Positions 1 through 8,926 of a stretch of 64,000 nt of DNA are shown piece by piece. The notes beneath the pieces were generated by a model. The model was not told the origin of the DNA. It ran no database searches and was given only the letters and a program-made list of their open reading frames with translations. Both the position numbers and the translations under genes were made by a program. The DNA comes from Gammaproteobacteria bacterium RIFCSPHIGHO2_12_FULL_36_30 (GTDB taxonomy: Bacteria; Pseudomonadota; Gammaproteobacteria; Coxiellales; Coxiellaceae): positions 170,018 to 234,017 of the forward strand of contig MGXU01000003.1 of assembly GCA_001801815.1 (NCBI GenBank), given 5' to 3'. Each line of letters begins with the position of its first letter. Position 1 is the stretch's first letter.

Positions 1-1
1 A

Positions 2-1507
2 TTACTCGCAGTTTTAGCGCATCCAACAGGTAACTCATCGATTATTATTTGCAATGGTTATAAAGATCGCGAATATATTCGTCTTGCGCTAATCGGTCAA
101 GCACTCGGTCATCAAGTTTATATTATTCTCGAAAAATTATCGGAAGTATCACTCGTTTTAGAAGAAGCAAAAAAAATGAATTTGACGCCGCGTTTAGGTG
201 TGCGCGTTCGTTTAACTGCAACCGGTACAGGAAAATGGCAAGATACTGGTGGTGAAAAATCAAAGTTTGGTTTTTCTGCAAATTATTTATTAAAAATTAT
301 TGAAAAATTACAAGCGGCAAATTCGATTGATTGTTTGCAAGTGATGCATTTTCATTTAGGTTCGCAAATTGCAAATATCGGCGACATTCAACGCGCATTG
401 CGAGAATGTGCGCGTTATTACACTGAATTACGTTTGATGGGAATCCCCATTCACACAGTCGACGTCGGCGGCGGACTCGGAATTGATTATGAAGGAACAC
501 ATTCACGCTCAGATTGTTCTGTGAATTACAGCATTCAAGAATATGCGAATAATATTATTTATACGATCGGCGAATTTTGTAATGAAAGAAATATTCCACA
601 CCCAAATGTGATTACAGAATCAGGACGTGCGATGACAGCACATCATGCTGTGATGATTGTCAATATTATTGATATTGAAAGTGCGATGGTAGCTGAAAAT
701 GAATTAACAAATATTCCAAGTGATGCGCCAAAAACAATTCAAGATTTATGGTATGGTTTTCAACATGTCGATGAATACACTGCGCTTGAAAATTATCACG
801 ACGCATGTCATTTAATGAGTGAAGTACACAGTCAATATACTTACGGACTCGTGAATTTAAAACAACGCGCACTTGCAGAACAAATTTATTTAATGACTTG
901 CACACGCGTGCGTGAATTATTAAAACATTCTGTGCGCGCACATCGTGAAGCAATTGATGAATTAAATGAAAAATTAGCAGATAAAGTTTTCGGCAATTTT
1001 TCTTTATTTCAATCGATGCCGGATTCGTGGGCAATTAATCAAATTTTTCCGATTATTCCTGTGAATGGATTAACAACAAAACCAAATCATCGCGGTGTAT
1101 TGCAAGATATTACGTGTGATTCTGATGGTAAAGTTGATAATTATGTTGATAGTCAAGGTGTGGAATCCACATTACCACTTGTCGAATTTAATCCACAAAA
1201 ACCCTATTATTTAGGCATTTTTCTCGTCGGCGCCTATCAAGAAATTTTAGGCGATATGCATAATTTATTTGGTGATACGAATTCTGTTCACGTTGAATTA
1301 ACTGAAAATGGTGGATATCAATTAGTACAACCTGTTGAAGGCGACACGGTAACTGATGTGTTACGTTATGTGCATTTTGATGCGTCAGAATTATTGCAAT
1401 CGTATCGCAGTCAAATGGCGCAAGCGAATTTGTCGCAGCAGGAAAGACAAATGTATTTGGAAGAATTAAGAAATGGGTTGCAGGGATATACTTATTTGGA
1501 AGATTAA
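2..1507 (+). CDS. speA: Biosynthetic arginine decarboxylase (5' end outside window)
   Basis: PLP enzyme that converts arginine to agmatine, the first step of one route to putrescine. The reading frame is open from base 2, so the gene starts upstream of the window; 501 codons plus the stop are visible, against about 630-660 for the family. Recognisable SpeA segments are ICNGYKDREYIRLALIG near the left edge, the ESGRAMTAHHA segment in the middle, and SLFQSMPDSWAINQIFPI followed by a C-terminal region ending in FGDTNSVHVEL. The first in-frame ATG (176) is internal and is not the start. A strong hairpin terminator follows the stop directly, so it is the last gene of its transcript. Confidence 0.96.
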   Translation, partial: LLAVLAHPTGNSSIIICNGYKDREYIRLALIGQALGHQVYIILEKLSEVSLVLEEAKKMNLTPRLGVRVRLTATGTGKWQDTGGEKSKFGFSANYLLKIIEKLQAANSIDCLQVMHFHLGSQIANIGDIQRALRECARYYTELRLMGIPIHTVDVGGGLGIDYEGTHSRSDCSVNYSIQEYANNIIYTIGEFCNERNIPHPNVITESGRAMTAHHAVMIVNIIDIESAMVAENELTNIPSDAPKTIQDLWYGFQHVDEYTALENYHDACHLMSEVHSQYTYGLVNLKQRALAEQIYLMTCTRVRELLKHSVRAHREAIDELNEKLADKVFGNFSLFQSMPDSWAINQIFPIIPVNGLTTKPNHRGVLQDITCDSDGKVDNYVDSQGVESTLPLVEFNPQKPYYLGIFLVGAYQEILGDMHNLFGDTNSVHVELTENGGYQLVQPVEGDTVTDVLRYVHFDASELLQSYRSQMAQANLSQQERQMYLEELRNGLQGYTYLED

Positions 1508-1535
1508 AAGGGGTGAAGACACCCCCCTTTTTTTT
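1507..1535. terminator. Rho-independent terminator after speA
   Basis: GGGGTG (1510-1515), loop AAGA, CACCCC (1520-1525) followed by CC and eight T. A run of A precedes the stem, so it could also act on the convergent gene ending at 1540. Confidence 0.85.
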
Positions 1536-1539
1536 CAAA

Positions 1540-1992
1540 TCAATTAGAAGTTGATTGCATTTGACATTGAATTGAAGTGCCAGAGCAATAAGAAGTGGTC
1601 TTCTCACCAGGTTTCAACGGATTTCCATTTGAATCTTTCCATGCATTGCCTTTATTGAGTACCGGCACATATCTTGGTTGATTGGTCCAAAGTACAATCC
1701 CAAACGCGGCGTTTTGATACAGACACTGGGTCTGAAAAGTCTGTTGTGGATTTATAAAAGCTACAGGAGAAGAAAATTTCACCTCGCCTGGACCGCTGGG
1801 TTGATCCCCAGTAATCTGGTTGTTCCAACCTTGAGACTGAAGCGGATATGTCATGCATGAATAATTGCCTTGCGAGTTCGCCACCAACTGACAAGTAAAT
1901 TTTTGCGGACAGTTTAGTATTTGAGTCGCTGCGTACAAATTAAAACTAGTTAACAAAAGACTCGAAGCTACAATGTATTTTTTTAATATCAT
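1540..1992 (-). CDS. Secreted hypothetical protein, 150 aa
   Basis: I do not recognise a family. The N-terminus has a typical Sec signal (MILKKY, a hydrophobic stretch, then LYAAT), with cleavage likely after the alanines near residue 22. The mature part is rich in Gln, Asn, Ser and Pro and contains several cysteines (NCPQKFTC, YSC, QCLYQ, SYCSG, IQCQM), which suggests disulfides in a periplasmic or exported protein. A strong SD (GGGGTGA, 5 nt before the ATG) supports the start. A TATAAT-like box lies on the minus strand at 2038-2043, without a convincing -35. It is convergent with speA, with the terminator between them. Confidence 0.7.
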   Translation of the reverse strand: MILKKYIVASSLLLTSFNLYAATQILNCPQKFTCQLVANSQGNYSCMTYPLQSQGWNNQITGDQPSGPGEVKFSSPVAFINPQQTFQTQCLYQNAAFGIVLWTNQPRYVPVLNKGNAWKDSNGNPLKPGEKTTSYCSGTSIQCQMQSTSN

Positions 1993-2210
1993 AAATCACC
2001 CCACATTCCGGCATTATTCATTGCCAGTTAAGCCGATATTATAGTAATAAAAAAATGGAATTGCTGTGGCATTAAAAATGCATTGAATTACAATTGACTA
2101 TCTTCCATTCGTGACGGACTGTGGGCAAAATGCAACACAGTTTTCATCGCACGATTTCCTATAAAGATGTTCTAATCATTATCGGCGTGGTCGCTAGCGC
2201 TCTCACTTCC

Positions 2211-2957
2211 TTACCTCAACCGCAACGCTCCGTCTAATCTAATTACTGAACCATTCAAATAATTATTTTCAATGATATGCGCGCATAATTCACCATAGTT
2301 TTTTGAATCACCTAATTGTTTCGGAAATGGAACATCAGCAGATAATTGTTTTTGAACTTCTTCTGTCATGCCAGAAACCATCGGTGTTTGCATCACGCCC
2401 GGCGCAATTGTCATCACGCGAATTCCAAATTTACTGAGTTCACGCGCAGCGGGTAATGTCATCGCTGCAACACCACCTTTTGAAGCGCTATAGGCGATTT
2501 GCCCTAATTGTCCTTCAAATGCAGCAATTGAAGCGGTATTAATAATCACGCCGCGCTCACCAACTTCATTTAATATTTTTTGTGTCGACATTTTTTCTGC
2601 AACCAATCGCAACACATTAAATGTGCCAATTAAATTAATTTGTATTACGCGAGAAAAATCGTCGAGTGGCATTGCACCATTTTTTCCGACAATGCGCGCA
2701 CCGTGAATTATCCCAGCGCAATTAATTGCCGCGTGAATTTCGCCGCATTGAGAAATAATATTTTTAACAGAATTTTCAGAAGTTACATCACATTCAAATG
2801 CTTTTGCGTGAATTTCTGCTGCGATTTTTTCAGCTTGCGAAATATTTTTATCGAGCAAAATTATTTTTGCGCCGCGTTTTGATAATTCGCGTGCAGTTGC
2901 TGCGCCTAAACCAGATGCGCTGCCCGTGATGAGGACTGTTTTTTCTTTGATGTCCAT
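2211..2957 (-). CDS. SDR-family dehydrogenase, 3-hydroxyacyl-CoA dehydrogenase type 2-like
   Basis: Classical short-chain dehydrogenase of 248 aa. The NAD(P)-binding motif TGSASGLG is at residues 11-18, the family NCAG segment (INCAGIIHGA) follows, and the catalytic Ser-Tyr-Lys set sits in NTASIAAFEGQLGQIAYSAS plus the following Lys. The long insertion after NCAG and the C-terminal DVPFPKQLGDSKNYGELCAHI resemble the HSD10 / 3-hydroxyacyl-CoA dehydrogenase type 2 branch, so a role in fatty acid or branched-chain acyl-CoA oxidation is likely but the substrate is not proven. An AAGGAATA SD overlaps the stop region of the upstream aminotransferase gene 6 nt away, so the two are co-transcribed. 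Confidence 0.85.
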   Translation of the reverse strand: MDIKEKTVLITGSASGLGAATARELSKRGAKIILLDKNISQAEKIAAEIHAKAFECDVTSENSVKNIISQCGEIHAAINCAGIIHGARIVGKNGAMPLDDFSRVIQINLIGTFNVLRLVAEKMSTQKILNEVGERGVIINTASIAAFEGQLGQIAYSASKGGVAAMTLPAARELSKFGIRVMTIAPGVMQTPMVSGMTEEVQKQLSADVPFPKQLGDSKNYGELCAHIIENNYLNGSVIRLDGALRLR

Positions 2958-2963
2958 TATTCC

Positions 2964-4064
2964 TTATCCATTCACTGTTAATGCACTCAATTGCTCACAA
3001 ATTTCTTTCACTGTTTTTTCCTGCAAATAAGGATGAAACGGCAAACTCAACACACGTTGCGCGCAGCGTTCTGTGATCGAAAATGATTGACCAGTATTCG
3101 CAGAGCTCGTTAAAGCAACTGGCTGTTGATGGAGTCCAATTGGATAATGCACGGCGGTTGGAATACCTGCTTCCAATAATGTTTTTTGCACACGATCACG
3201 ATCACTCACTTGAATTGTATATTGCGCATAAACACTTTTATTGTGCGACGCAATAACAGGTGGTTTTAAAAAATCGGGTAAAGCATTGCGATAATAATTC
3301 ACAACAGTATCACGCATTTTTAATTCTTTATCAAAAATCGCTAATTTCTCGAGTAAAACTGCTGCTTGAATCGTATCCATGCGACCATTAATTCCAATTG
3401 CAACATGATTGTAACGACTTTTTTGTCCATGATTTGTGATTAAACGCATGCGATGCGCTAATTCATCATCATTCGTAAAACAAGCACCGCTATCACCATA
3501 ACCACCCAATGGTTTTGACGGAAAAAAACTCGTGCATGCAATTTCACTTAACGCACATGATTTTTTTCCTTTGTATTCAGCGCCAAAACTTTGTGCTGCA
3601 TCTTCAATCACGGGAATATTATGTTTTTTTGCAATTGCATTAATCGCATCCATGTCAGCACATTGACCATACAAACTCACTGGAATAATTGCTTTGGTAT
3701 TTTCAGTAATCGCTTTTGCTAATAATGTTGGATTTAATAAATACGTTTCGGGATCAATATCAACATAAACTGGCGTTGCACCCAGCAAATAAATTACTTC
3801 AGCTGTTGCAAAAAAACTAAAAGGCGTTGTAATCACTTCATCGCCTGGACCAATATTTAAAGCCATCAACGCAATTTGCAATGCGGTCGTTCCACTTGCC
3901 ATCGCGATGCAGTGTTTTACACCAACATAATCAGCTAATTGGCTTTCTAATGCTTCAATTTCAGGACCAAATAAATATTGCCCGTGCTGCAAAACACGTG
4001 CGATTGCAGCATCAATTTGCGTTTTATGCTGCTGATATTGCGTTTGTAGGTCAATAAATTGCAT
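2964..4064 (-). CDS. wbpE: DegT/DnrJ/EryC1/StrS aminotransferase, WbpE-like
   Basis: PLP-dependent nucleotide-sugar aminotransferase of 366 aa. Features seen: MQFIDLQTQYQQHKTQI at the start, GTTALQIAL (cofactor phosphate binding), IEDAAQSFGAEYKG with the PLP-ring Asp near 155, and SFFPSKPLGGYGDSG with the Schiff-base Lys near 184. From memory the sequence is especially close to WbpE, which aminates a 3-keto UDP-GlcNAc uronate for surface polysaccharide. I chose the ATG at 4064: a GGAAA SD precedes it and the protein starts as the family does. A longer frame to 4151 would overlap purB and adds no family sequence. No other sugar-pathway gene is adjacent, so the pathway is an inference. Confidence 0.88.
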   Translation of the reverse strand: MQFIDLQTQYQQHKTQIDAAIARVLQHGQYLFGPEIEALESQLADYVGVKHCIAMASGTTALQIALMALNIGPGDEVITTPFSFFATAEVIYLLGATPVYVDIDPETYLLNPTLLAKAITENTKAIIPVSLYGQCADMDAINAIAKKHNIPVIEDAAQSFGAEYKGKKSCALSEIACTSFFPSKPLGGYGDSGACFTNDDELAHRMRLITNHGQKSRYNHVAIGINGRMDTIQAAVLLEKLAIFDKELKMRDTVVNYYRNALPDFLKPPVIASHNKSVYAQYTIQVSDRDRVQKTLLEAGIPTAVHYPIGLHQQPVALTSSANTGQSFSITERCAQRVLSLPFHPYLQEKTVKEICEQLSALTVNG

Positions 4065-4135
4065 ATAGTTTCCTATGTGTTTATAACAACTTATACTATG
4101 ATAATAGAGCAAGCATTTGTAAAAATGAGGATAAC

Positions 4136-5497
4136 ATGCCGCTATCAACACTCACCGCCATTTCTCCACTCGATGGACGTTATGGCGCTAAAACCGAAAA
4201 ATTACGGTCAATTGTAAGTGAATATGGACTGATTTTCTACAGGTTATCTATTGAAATTGATTGGTTAATTGCATTATCTGAAAATGCGCAAATAAAGGAA
4301 GTAAAAAAATTATCACCTGCCGAACAAACATTTCTAAAAAAAATATTAAAATCATTTAATGAAAAAGAAGCTGAACACATTAAAAAAATAGAACAGAAAA
4401 CGAATCACGACGTCAAAGCAGTTGAATATTATTTACGAGAAAAATTGGAAAAGCATGCGAGCTTAAAACGATTATCACCTTTTATTCATTTTGCATGCAC
4501 ATCAGAAGATATTAATAATTTAGCCTACGCATTAATGATTCGCGAATCTCGCGATAAAATATTAAAAATAGAATTACAAAAAATAATTAAAACACTCAAT
4601 GCACTCGCAAAAAAATATGCAAAAATTCCAATGTTATCACGCACGCACGGACAAGCTGCAACACCAACAACGCTTGGCAAAGAATTTAAAAATTTTGCAA
4701 TACGATTAGCAACACAATCAAATTATTTTTTAACTATTCCAGTTGTTGGAAAATGTAACGGCGCAGTTGGAAATTATAATGCGCATGTTGTAGCTTTCCC
4801 CGAAGTGGATTGGCAAAAATTATCGAAAAAATTTGTTGAATCGCTGGATTTACAGTGGAATTCACACACAACACAAATCGAGCCGCATGATTTTTTAGCG
4901 CAATATTTTAATGCATTAAATGTGTGTCACACAATTTTAATCGATTTTTGTCGTGATATGTGGGGTTATATTTCACTGCATTATTTTTCACAAAAAAAAT
5001 TAGAACATGAAGTGGGTTCGTCAACGATGCCACACAAAGTTAATCCCATTGATTTTGAAAATGCAGAAGGCAATTTAGGATTATGCATTGCACTTGCAAC
5101 TCATTTATCACAAAAATTACCACTCTCGCGTTTTCAACGCGATTTAACTGATTCAACTGTACTGCGAAATATCGGTTGTGTTTTTGGATATGCGTTTATT
5201 GCACATCAATCATTACAAAAAGGATTATCAAAATTAATTCCAAACGCATCGTTATTAAAAAAAGAATTAGATCAGCATTGGGAAATTTTAGCAGAACCAA
5301 TTCAAATGGTGATGAGACGTTATGGCATTACCGACGCATACGAACAATTAAAAAAAATATCGCGCGGTAAAACAGTTACACAAAAACAATGGCGTGATTT
5401 TATTAATCAATTAAAAATTCCAGAAAAAGCAAAAAAGGAATTGAAAGCGTTGAAACCAGAAAATTATGTGGGATTAGCTGTGAAGCTTTCACAGTAG
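4136..5497 (+). CDS. purB: Adenylosuccinate lyase
   Basis: Fumarase/aspartase-superfamily lyase of 453 aa, acting twice in purine synthesis (SAICAR to AICAR, adenylosuccinate to AMP). The N-terminus SPLDGRYGAKTEKLRSIVSEYGLI is diagnostic, SRTHGQAATPTTLGKE (near residue 170) carries the catalytic His, and the signature GSSTMPHKVNPIDFENAEGN lies near residue 294. Length matches the E. coli enzyme. GAGG at 4127-4130 is the SD. It is divergent from the wbpE-like gene with a 71 bp shared promoter region, and is followed after 9 bp by the YiiX-like gene, probably in one transcript. Confidence 0.97.
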   Translation: MPLSTLTAISPLDGRYGAKTEKLRSIVSEYGLIFYRLSIEIDWLIALSENAQIKEVKKLSPAEQTFLKKILKSFNEKEAEHIKKIEQKTNHDVKAVEYYLREKLEKHASLKRLSPFIHFACTSEDINNLAYALMIRESRDKILKIELQKIIKTLNALAKKYAKIPMLSRTHGQAATPTTLGKEFKNFAIRLATQSNYFLTIPVVGKCNGAVGNYNAHVVAFPEVDWQKLSKKFVESLDLQWNSHTTQIEPHDFLAQYFNALNVCHTILIDFCRDMWGYISLHYFSQKKLEHEVGSSTMPHKVNPIDFENAEGNLGLCIALATHLSQKLPLSRFQRDLTDSTVLRNIGCVFGYAFIAHQSLQKGLSKLIPNASLLKKELDQHWEILAEPIQMVMRRYGITDAYEQLKKISRGKTVTQKQWRDFINQLKIPEKAKKELKALKPENYVGLAVKLSQ

Positions 5498-5506
5498 GAG
5501 TACACA

Positions 5507-6331
5507 ATGTCACTCGGAAATTGGCTCGTTAAAAAAACCAGCAAATTTTTGCTAACGAATACTTCACCTTCACACAGTTATTTATGTGATTTTTCGCGTA
5601 TTCGTCACGAAGTGCGACCAGCAGATGTTTTGTTAATTGAAGGACGTAATCGCGTTTCACATATTGTGCAACACATTACGCAAAGTCCGTGGAGTCATTC
5701 TGCGCTATACATTGGTCATTTATATAATATCGACGATCCGCAATTACGCGAATTTGTACAACAACATTATAAAGGTTTACCATCAGAACCATTATTAGTT
5801 GAAGCGATGATTGGTCAAGGCACCATTATTGTTCCGTTATCAAAATACAAAGAAGAGCATATTCGTGTTTGTCGTCCAACTGGTTTATCACATTTGGATG
5901 CACAAAAAGTCATTGGTTATGCAGTAAATAGCATCGGACGAAAATACAGTATTCGAAATTTTCTTGATTTAGGACGATTTATTTTATCAAGTAAATTTAT
6001 TCCGCGTCGTTGGCATTCTAGTTTATTTAATCAAAAAGCGGGAAAAGCGGAACAAGATATTTGTTCTGTGATGATTGCAAAAGCATTTGCATCTGTAAAA
6101 TTCCCTATTTTGCCGCTGATTCGTGAAGACGCACAACAAAATTTAGAAATGATTCGTCGCAATCCAAAATTATATTCGCCGAGTGATTTTGATTATTCAC
6201 CTTATTTTGACATCATTAAATATCCTATGATGCCCGTCGCAGGTTTCAGTATTTATCGTCATTTCCCATGGCAGGAAAATTTGATGAGTAATGATGATGA
6301 AGGAATTAGTAAACACGAAGATAATAATTAG
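5507..6331 (+). CDS. YiiX/YebB-type permuted NlpC/P60 cysteine-hydrolase-fold protein
   Basis: 274 aa. The order of active-site residues is that of circularly permuted papain-fold proteins (YiiX/YebB): catalytic His first, in SPWSHSALYIG (H64), then a Glu in LLVEAMIGQG (E99), and the Cys late, in DICSVMIAKAF (C186). Family members are amidases or acyl-ester hydrolases acting on peptidoglycan, lipids or protein-lipid linkages; the substrate here is not predictable. There is no clear signal peptide, so it is cytosolic or exported by another route. It follows purB by 9 bp with a GGAG SD (TAGGAGTACACA). The C-terminus is acidic and low in complexity. Confidence 0.82.
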   Translation: MSLGNWLVKKTSKFLLTNTSPSHSYLCDFSRIRHEVRPADVLLIEGRNRVSHIVQHITQSPWSHSALYIGHLYNIDDPQLREFVQQHYKGLPSEPLLVEAMIGQGTIIVPLSKYKEEHIRVCRPTGLSHLDAQKVIGYAVNSIGRKYSIRNFLDLGRFILSSKFIPRRWHSSLFNQKAGKAEQDICSVMIAKAFASVKFPILPLIREDAQQNLEMIRRNPKLYSPSDFDYSPYFDIIKYPMMPVAGFSIYRHFPWQENLMSNDDEGISKHEDNN

Positions 6332-6395
6332 TGTGCGTGTGAAAAAAATTCCTAAATTAATCTTCTCTTAATTATTTATTTCACCTATTTTGCCT

Positions 6396-6401
6396 TATAA
6401 T
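6396..6401 (+). promoter_or_regulatory. Candidate sigma-70 -10 box before the 6433 gene
   Basis: A perfect TATAAT stands 31 nt before the next ATG. No good -35 is visible at 16-18 nt upstream, so this is only a partial promoter match. Confidence 0.4.
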
Positions 6402-6432
6402 GCGCGTCTTATTAGCATTCATGGGGTGATAT

Positions 6433-6927
6433 ATGTTTCGTTATACTCTGTATCTAAGAATTATTGACAGTCGCTTCAATCAAACAATACTCAACAACGC
6501 GATAAGAGACTTATTACCTCCTAAACATAATATTGAAGGTATTGATTTCTCTATAACCAGACATAAGGCACAAAATGATATCGTATTTGTCACGCTAGAC
6601 AATGAAAAAGTTTTTCAGGCGATGATTAAATTATCAGAAGAAGGAAAGCTGTATATGAAACTTGGTAAGTTTTTCAAATTCTCAACTCCTGAAGATGGCG
6701 CATATAGAATTATTTGCTCGGAAGCACTCCAAAAAACAAAAAAAATGCCATTGACTACGTGCAGCACAAATCAAGTTGCTGGTAGTGGCAATCCAAATAC
6801 TCTATTCTCAGGCGAGAAAAAGTTGGGGATGCCGCACATAGTGATCGGCGGAAGACGGATACCAGTCGAAACAGCAGCAGACATTAACCTTGAGACTAAG
6901 TTTACTGTTGTAGGTTCGCCATATTAA
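6433..6927 (+). CDS. Hypothetical protein, 164 aa
   Basis: Not recognised. It has no signal peptide or membrane segment. The N-terminal 95 residues look like a small alpha/beta domain (MFRYTLYLRIIDSRFNQ, then VFVTLDNEKVFQAMIKLSEEGKLYM), followed by a Thr/Asn/Gly-rich linker and a C-terminal segment with IVIGGRRIPVE. It has its own TATAAT box and a strong SD (GGGGTG, 6423-6428), so it is a real monocistronic gene. It ends immediately beside the convergent YejM-like gene. In a host-associated gammaproteobacterium such an orphan could be a secreted effector, but nothing in the sequence proves that. Confidence 0.65.
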   Translation: MFRYTLYLRIIDSRFNQTILNNAIRDLLPPKHNIEGIDFSITRHKAQNDIVFVTLDNEKVFQAMIKLSEEGKLYMKLGKFFKFSTPEDGAYRIICSEALQKTKKMPLTTCSTNQVAGSGNPNTLFSGEKKLGMPHIVIGGRRIPVETAADINLETKFTVVGSPY

Positions 6928-8757
6928 TTATCCATACGCCGTCATCTTCTTAAGTAAACGAGAATAATCAGACGGCGTAGCTTTTTCATCATGTAACGGT
7001 TTCATTTCTAAATTTGTAAATCGATATAATCCCGACTCATGAAATTGCATAATTTTATCATGATCAAGAAAAGCAAAATAAGCATAATTTCCGGTAATCA
7101 CTGTTTTTGGCTGGTTTTTAGAGAAAAAATCATCGCCGATTGAATAATCAATTGTCGGATTAATAACACCCAACACACGTTTTAATATCGTTGGAACTAA
7201 ATCAAAATGTGTCGTTTGATAAAAATATTTTTTTGGTGTGCGATTTGGCCATGCAATAATCATTGGTGTTCGCAATTGATATTTTGAAAATCCACTTGCA
7301 TGCTCCCAATAATTATTATTGTAATCATTAAATTCTTGTCCATGATCTGCGGTGATAATCACAACTGTATTTTGCATTAAATTATTTTTTTGCAATGTTT
7401 GAAATATTTTTTCTAATAATTGATCATCTGCAAACACAGAATTTTTATATAAATTATAAATTGGCGTAATCGGCGTATCATTATTAATTGAAAAATAATT
7501 TAAGAAGGCGATTGGAGAAAATGGATGGTGCAACGGAATTGCATTATACGCATGTGGCGCGTCATAAAATAAAAATCCAAAAAATGGTTTTTTATTTTGA
7601 GCGGCGTGATTCAAAAATTGCTGCATTTCATGCGTAATTTCATCATCGCGCAACATCGGTGTTGCGCCCGGTGTTATTTCTTGAAAATGTTTTACGGTTG
7701 CAAAAACAGTTTGATCAAATGGCGGTGAAATTAACGGCGCGCTTGCATATAAACCCAATTGATAGTGATTTGCCTGAAGTGCGCGAATTAAAATTGAACC
7801 TTGATGATGTAAAATTGCCGCATCCCAATATGTTGCCGGAATTCCATAAAATAAAGAAAAAATACCGGGACGCGTGCAATCGCCACCACTTAAATTATCT
7901 AGAAATTGATCTGCATGTTGCGCAAAACGATATACGTTCGGCATATTCGTTGGATTAATCATGTCGTAACGCAATGTATCAACCACAATTAATAAAACAT
8001 TTAATGGTTTTTTTGGTAAATGATATTGCAATGGATGCAACGGATAATCTAAAGCGTGCTGATCCGATAAAATATGGCGCAAGTCCGGCGACAGCGCATC
8101 GCGCGGAAATAATTTCACGTCCATTTTTTCTAAAGCATGCGCCCACGAAAGATCATAAAAATAAGGCACTTTTAATGTGTATTGCAAGAATTGCATATTA
8201 TTTTCAGTTATAAAAATAATAAAAGTAATTTGTGAAAATATATAAATAAAAATAAATACACTGGAAAATATTTTAAGCGGAAAAGGTCTGCATAATTTTT
8301 TTGAAACAATTAATGCAATAAAACTTAACAACATAATTAACACAACTGCAAGCGCAATCCATGCGTACATCGTGTCATGCACTTCAAATATTTGCGATCC
8401 ACCACCTTTTGAAAAATACATGCGCACCAAACTCGCATTCGCGTATAAACGCCAGAATGAATATACTTTAGCATTCACAAAGCAAATAAAAATCGTAATA
8501 GCAATCGGCAATAATGACAAAATAATTTTAAGACGATCGGAGCGAGTAAAGAAAAAAATCGGCGCTACAACAATCCCTAAAATAATTGAAAAGAAAAAAT
8601 TCTGTGCAATGCAACATACAGAATAAAAAAGTATAGTGGAAATTGCATGCGGTATTGGATCGGTATACATTGCAGGTATACTTGTGCCACACAAAATAAT
8701 TGTATTTAAAAATATTAATGTAAATAACCACTGTCTACTTTCTTTGTGAATATACAT
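6928..8757 (-). CDS. YejM/PbgA-like inner-membrane sulfatase-fold protein
   Basis: 609 aa. About five N-terminal transmembrane segments (first ~190 residues) are followed by a periplasmic alkaline-phosphatase/sulfatase-fold domain starting at LNVLLIVVDTLRYDM (near residue 255). The segment GGDCTRPGIFSLFYGIPATYWDA matches the E. coli YejM/PbgA/LapC arrangement. YejM senses lipid A and controls LpxC turnover through LapB/FtsH; whether this copy does so is inference. The domain also keeps TADHGQEFNDY, a catalytic-type sulfatase motif. I chose the ATG at 8757 with a GGAAAA SD; a TTG at 8769 would add four residues. It runs convergent to the 6433 gene. Confidence 0.82.
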   Translation of the reverse strand: MYIHKESRQWLFTLIFLNTIILCGTSIPAMYTDPIPHAISTILFYSVCCIAQNFFFSIILGIVVAPIFFFTRSDRLKIILSLLPIAITIFICFVNAKVYSFWRLYANASLVRMYFSKGGGSQIFEVHDTMYAWIALAVVLIMLLSFIALIVSKKLCRPFPLKIFSSVFIFIYIFSQITFIIFITENNMQFLQYTLKVPYFYDLSWAHALEKMDVKLFPRDALSPDLRHILSDQHALDYPLHPLQYHLPKKPLNVLLIVVDTLRYDMINPTNMPNVYRFAQHADQFLDNLSGGDCTRPGIFSLFYGIPATYWDAAILHHQGSILIRALQANHYQLGLYASAPLISPPFDQTVFATVKHFQEITPGATPMLRDDEITHEMQQFLNHAAQNKKPFFGFLFYDAPHAYNAIPLHHPFSPIAFLNYFSINNDTPITPIYNLYKNSVFADDQLLEKIFQTLQKNNLMQNTVVIITADHGQEFNDYNNNYWEHASGFSKYQLRTPMIIAWPNRTPKKYFYQTTHFDLVPTILKRVLGVINPTIDYSIGDDFFSKNQPKTVITGNYAYFAFLDHDKIMQFHESGLYRFTNLEMKPLHDEKATPSDYSRLLKKMTAYG

Positions 8758-8810
8758 TATATTTTCCAATTCTTAATTTTGCTCGCTACGATAACACAAA
8801 TCCCAGATCT

Positions 8811-8852
8811 CGAATAACGAATAACGAATAACGAATAACGAATAACGAATAA
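8811..8852 (+). repeat. (CGAATAA)x6 perfect heptanucleotide tandem repeat
   Basis: Six exact copies of CGAATAA in a row, in the intergenic region between the YejM-like gene and the sterol reductase gene. The last A of the array is the A of an in-frame ATG (8852), but the better reductase start is at 8927. A repeat of this unit length is prone to slipped-strand copy-number change. Confidence 0.97.
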
Positions 8853-8926
8853 TGTTTTACTTGTGCAAAGATATCCGAAAAATTGCTACAATCCAAATGC
8901 TTTCGAAAAAAACATGGGACGTTCTT

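Noticed and set aside
666..1034. 122-codon frame opposite speA
   Set aside because: Shadow of speA, with no recognisable domain or start signal.
4065..4151. 29-residue N-terminal extension of the WbpE-like aminotransferase
   Set aside because: Overlaps purB, lacks family similarity, and the ATG at 4064 has its own SD.
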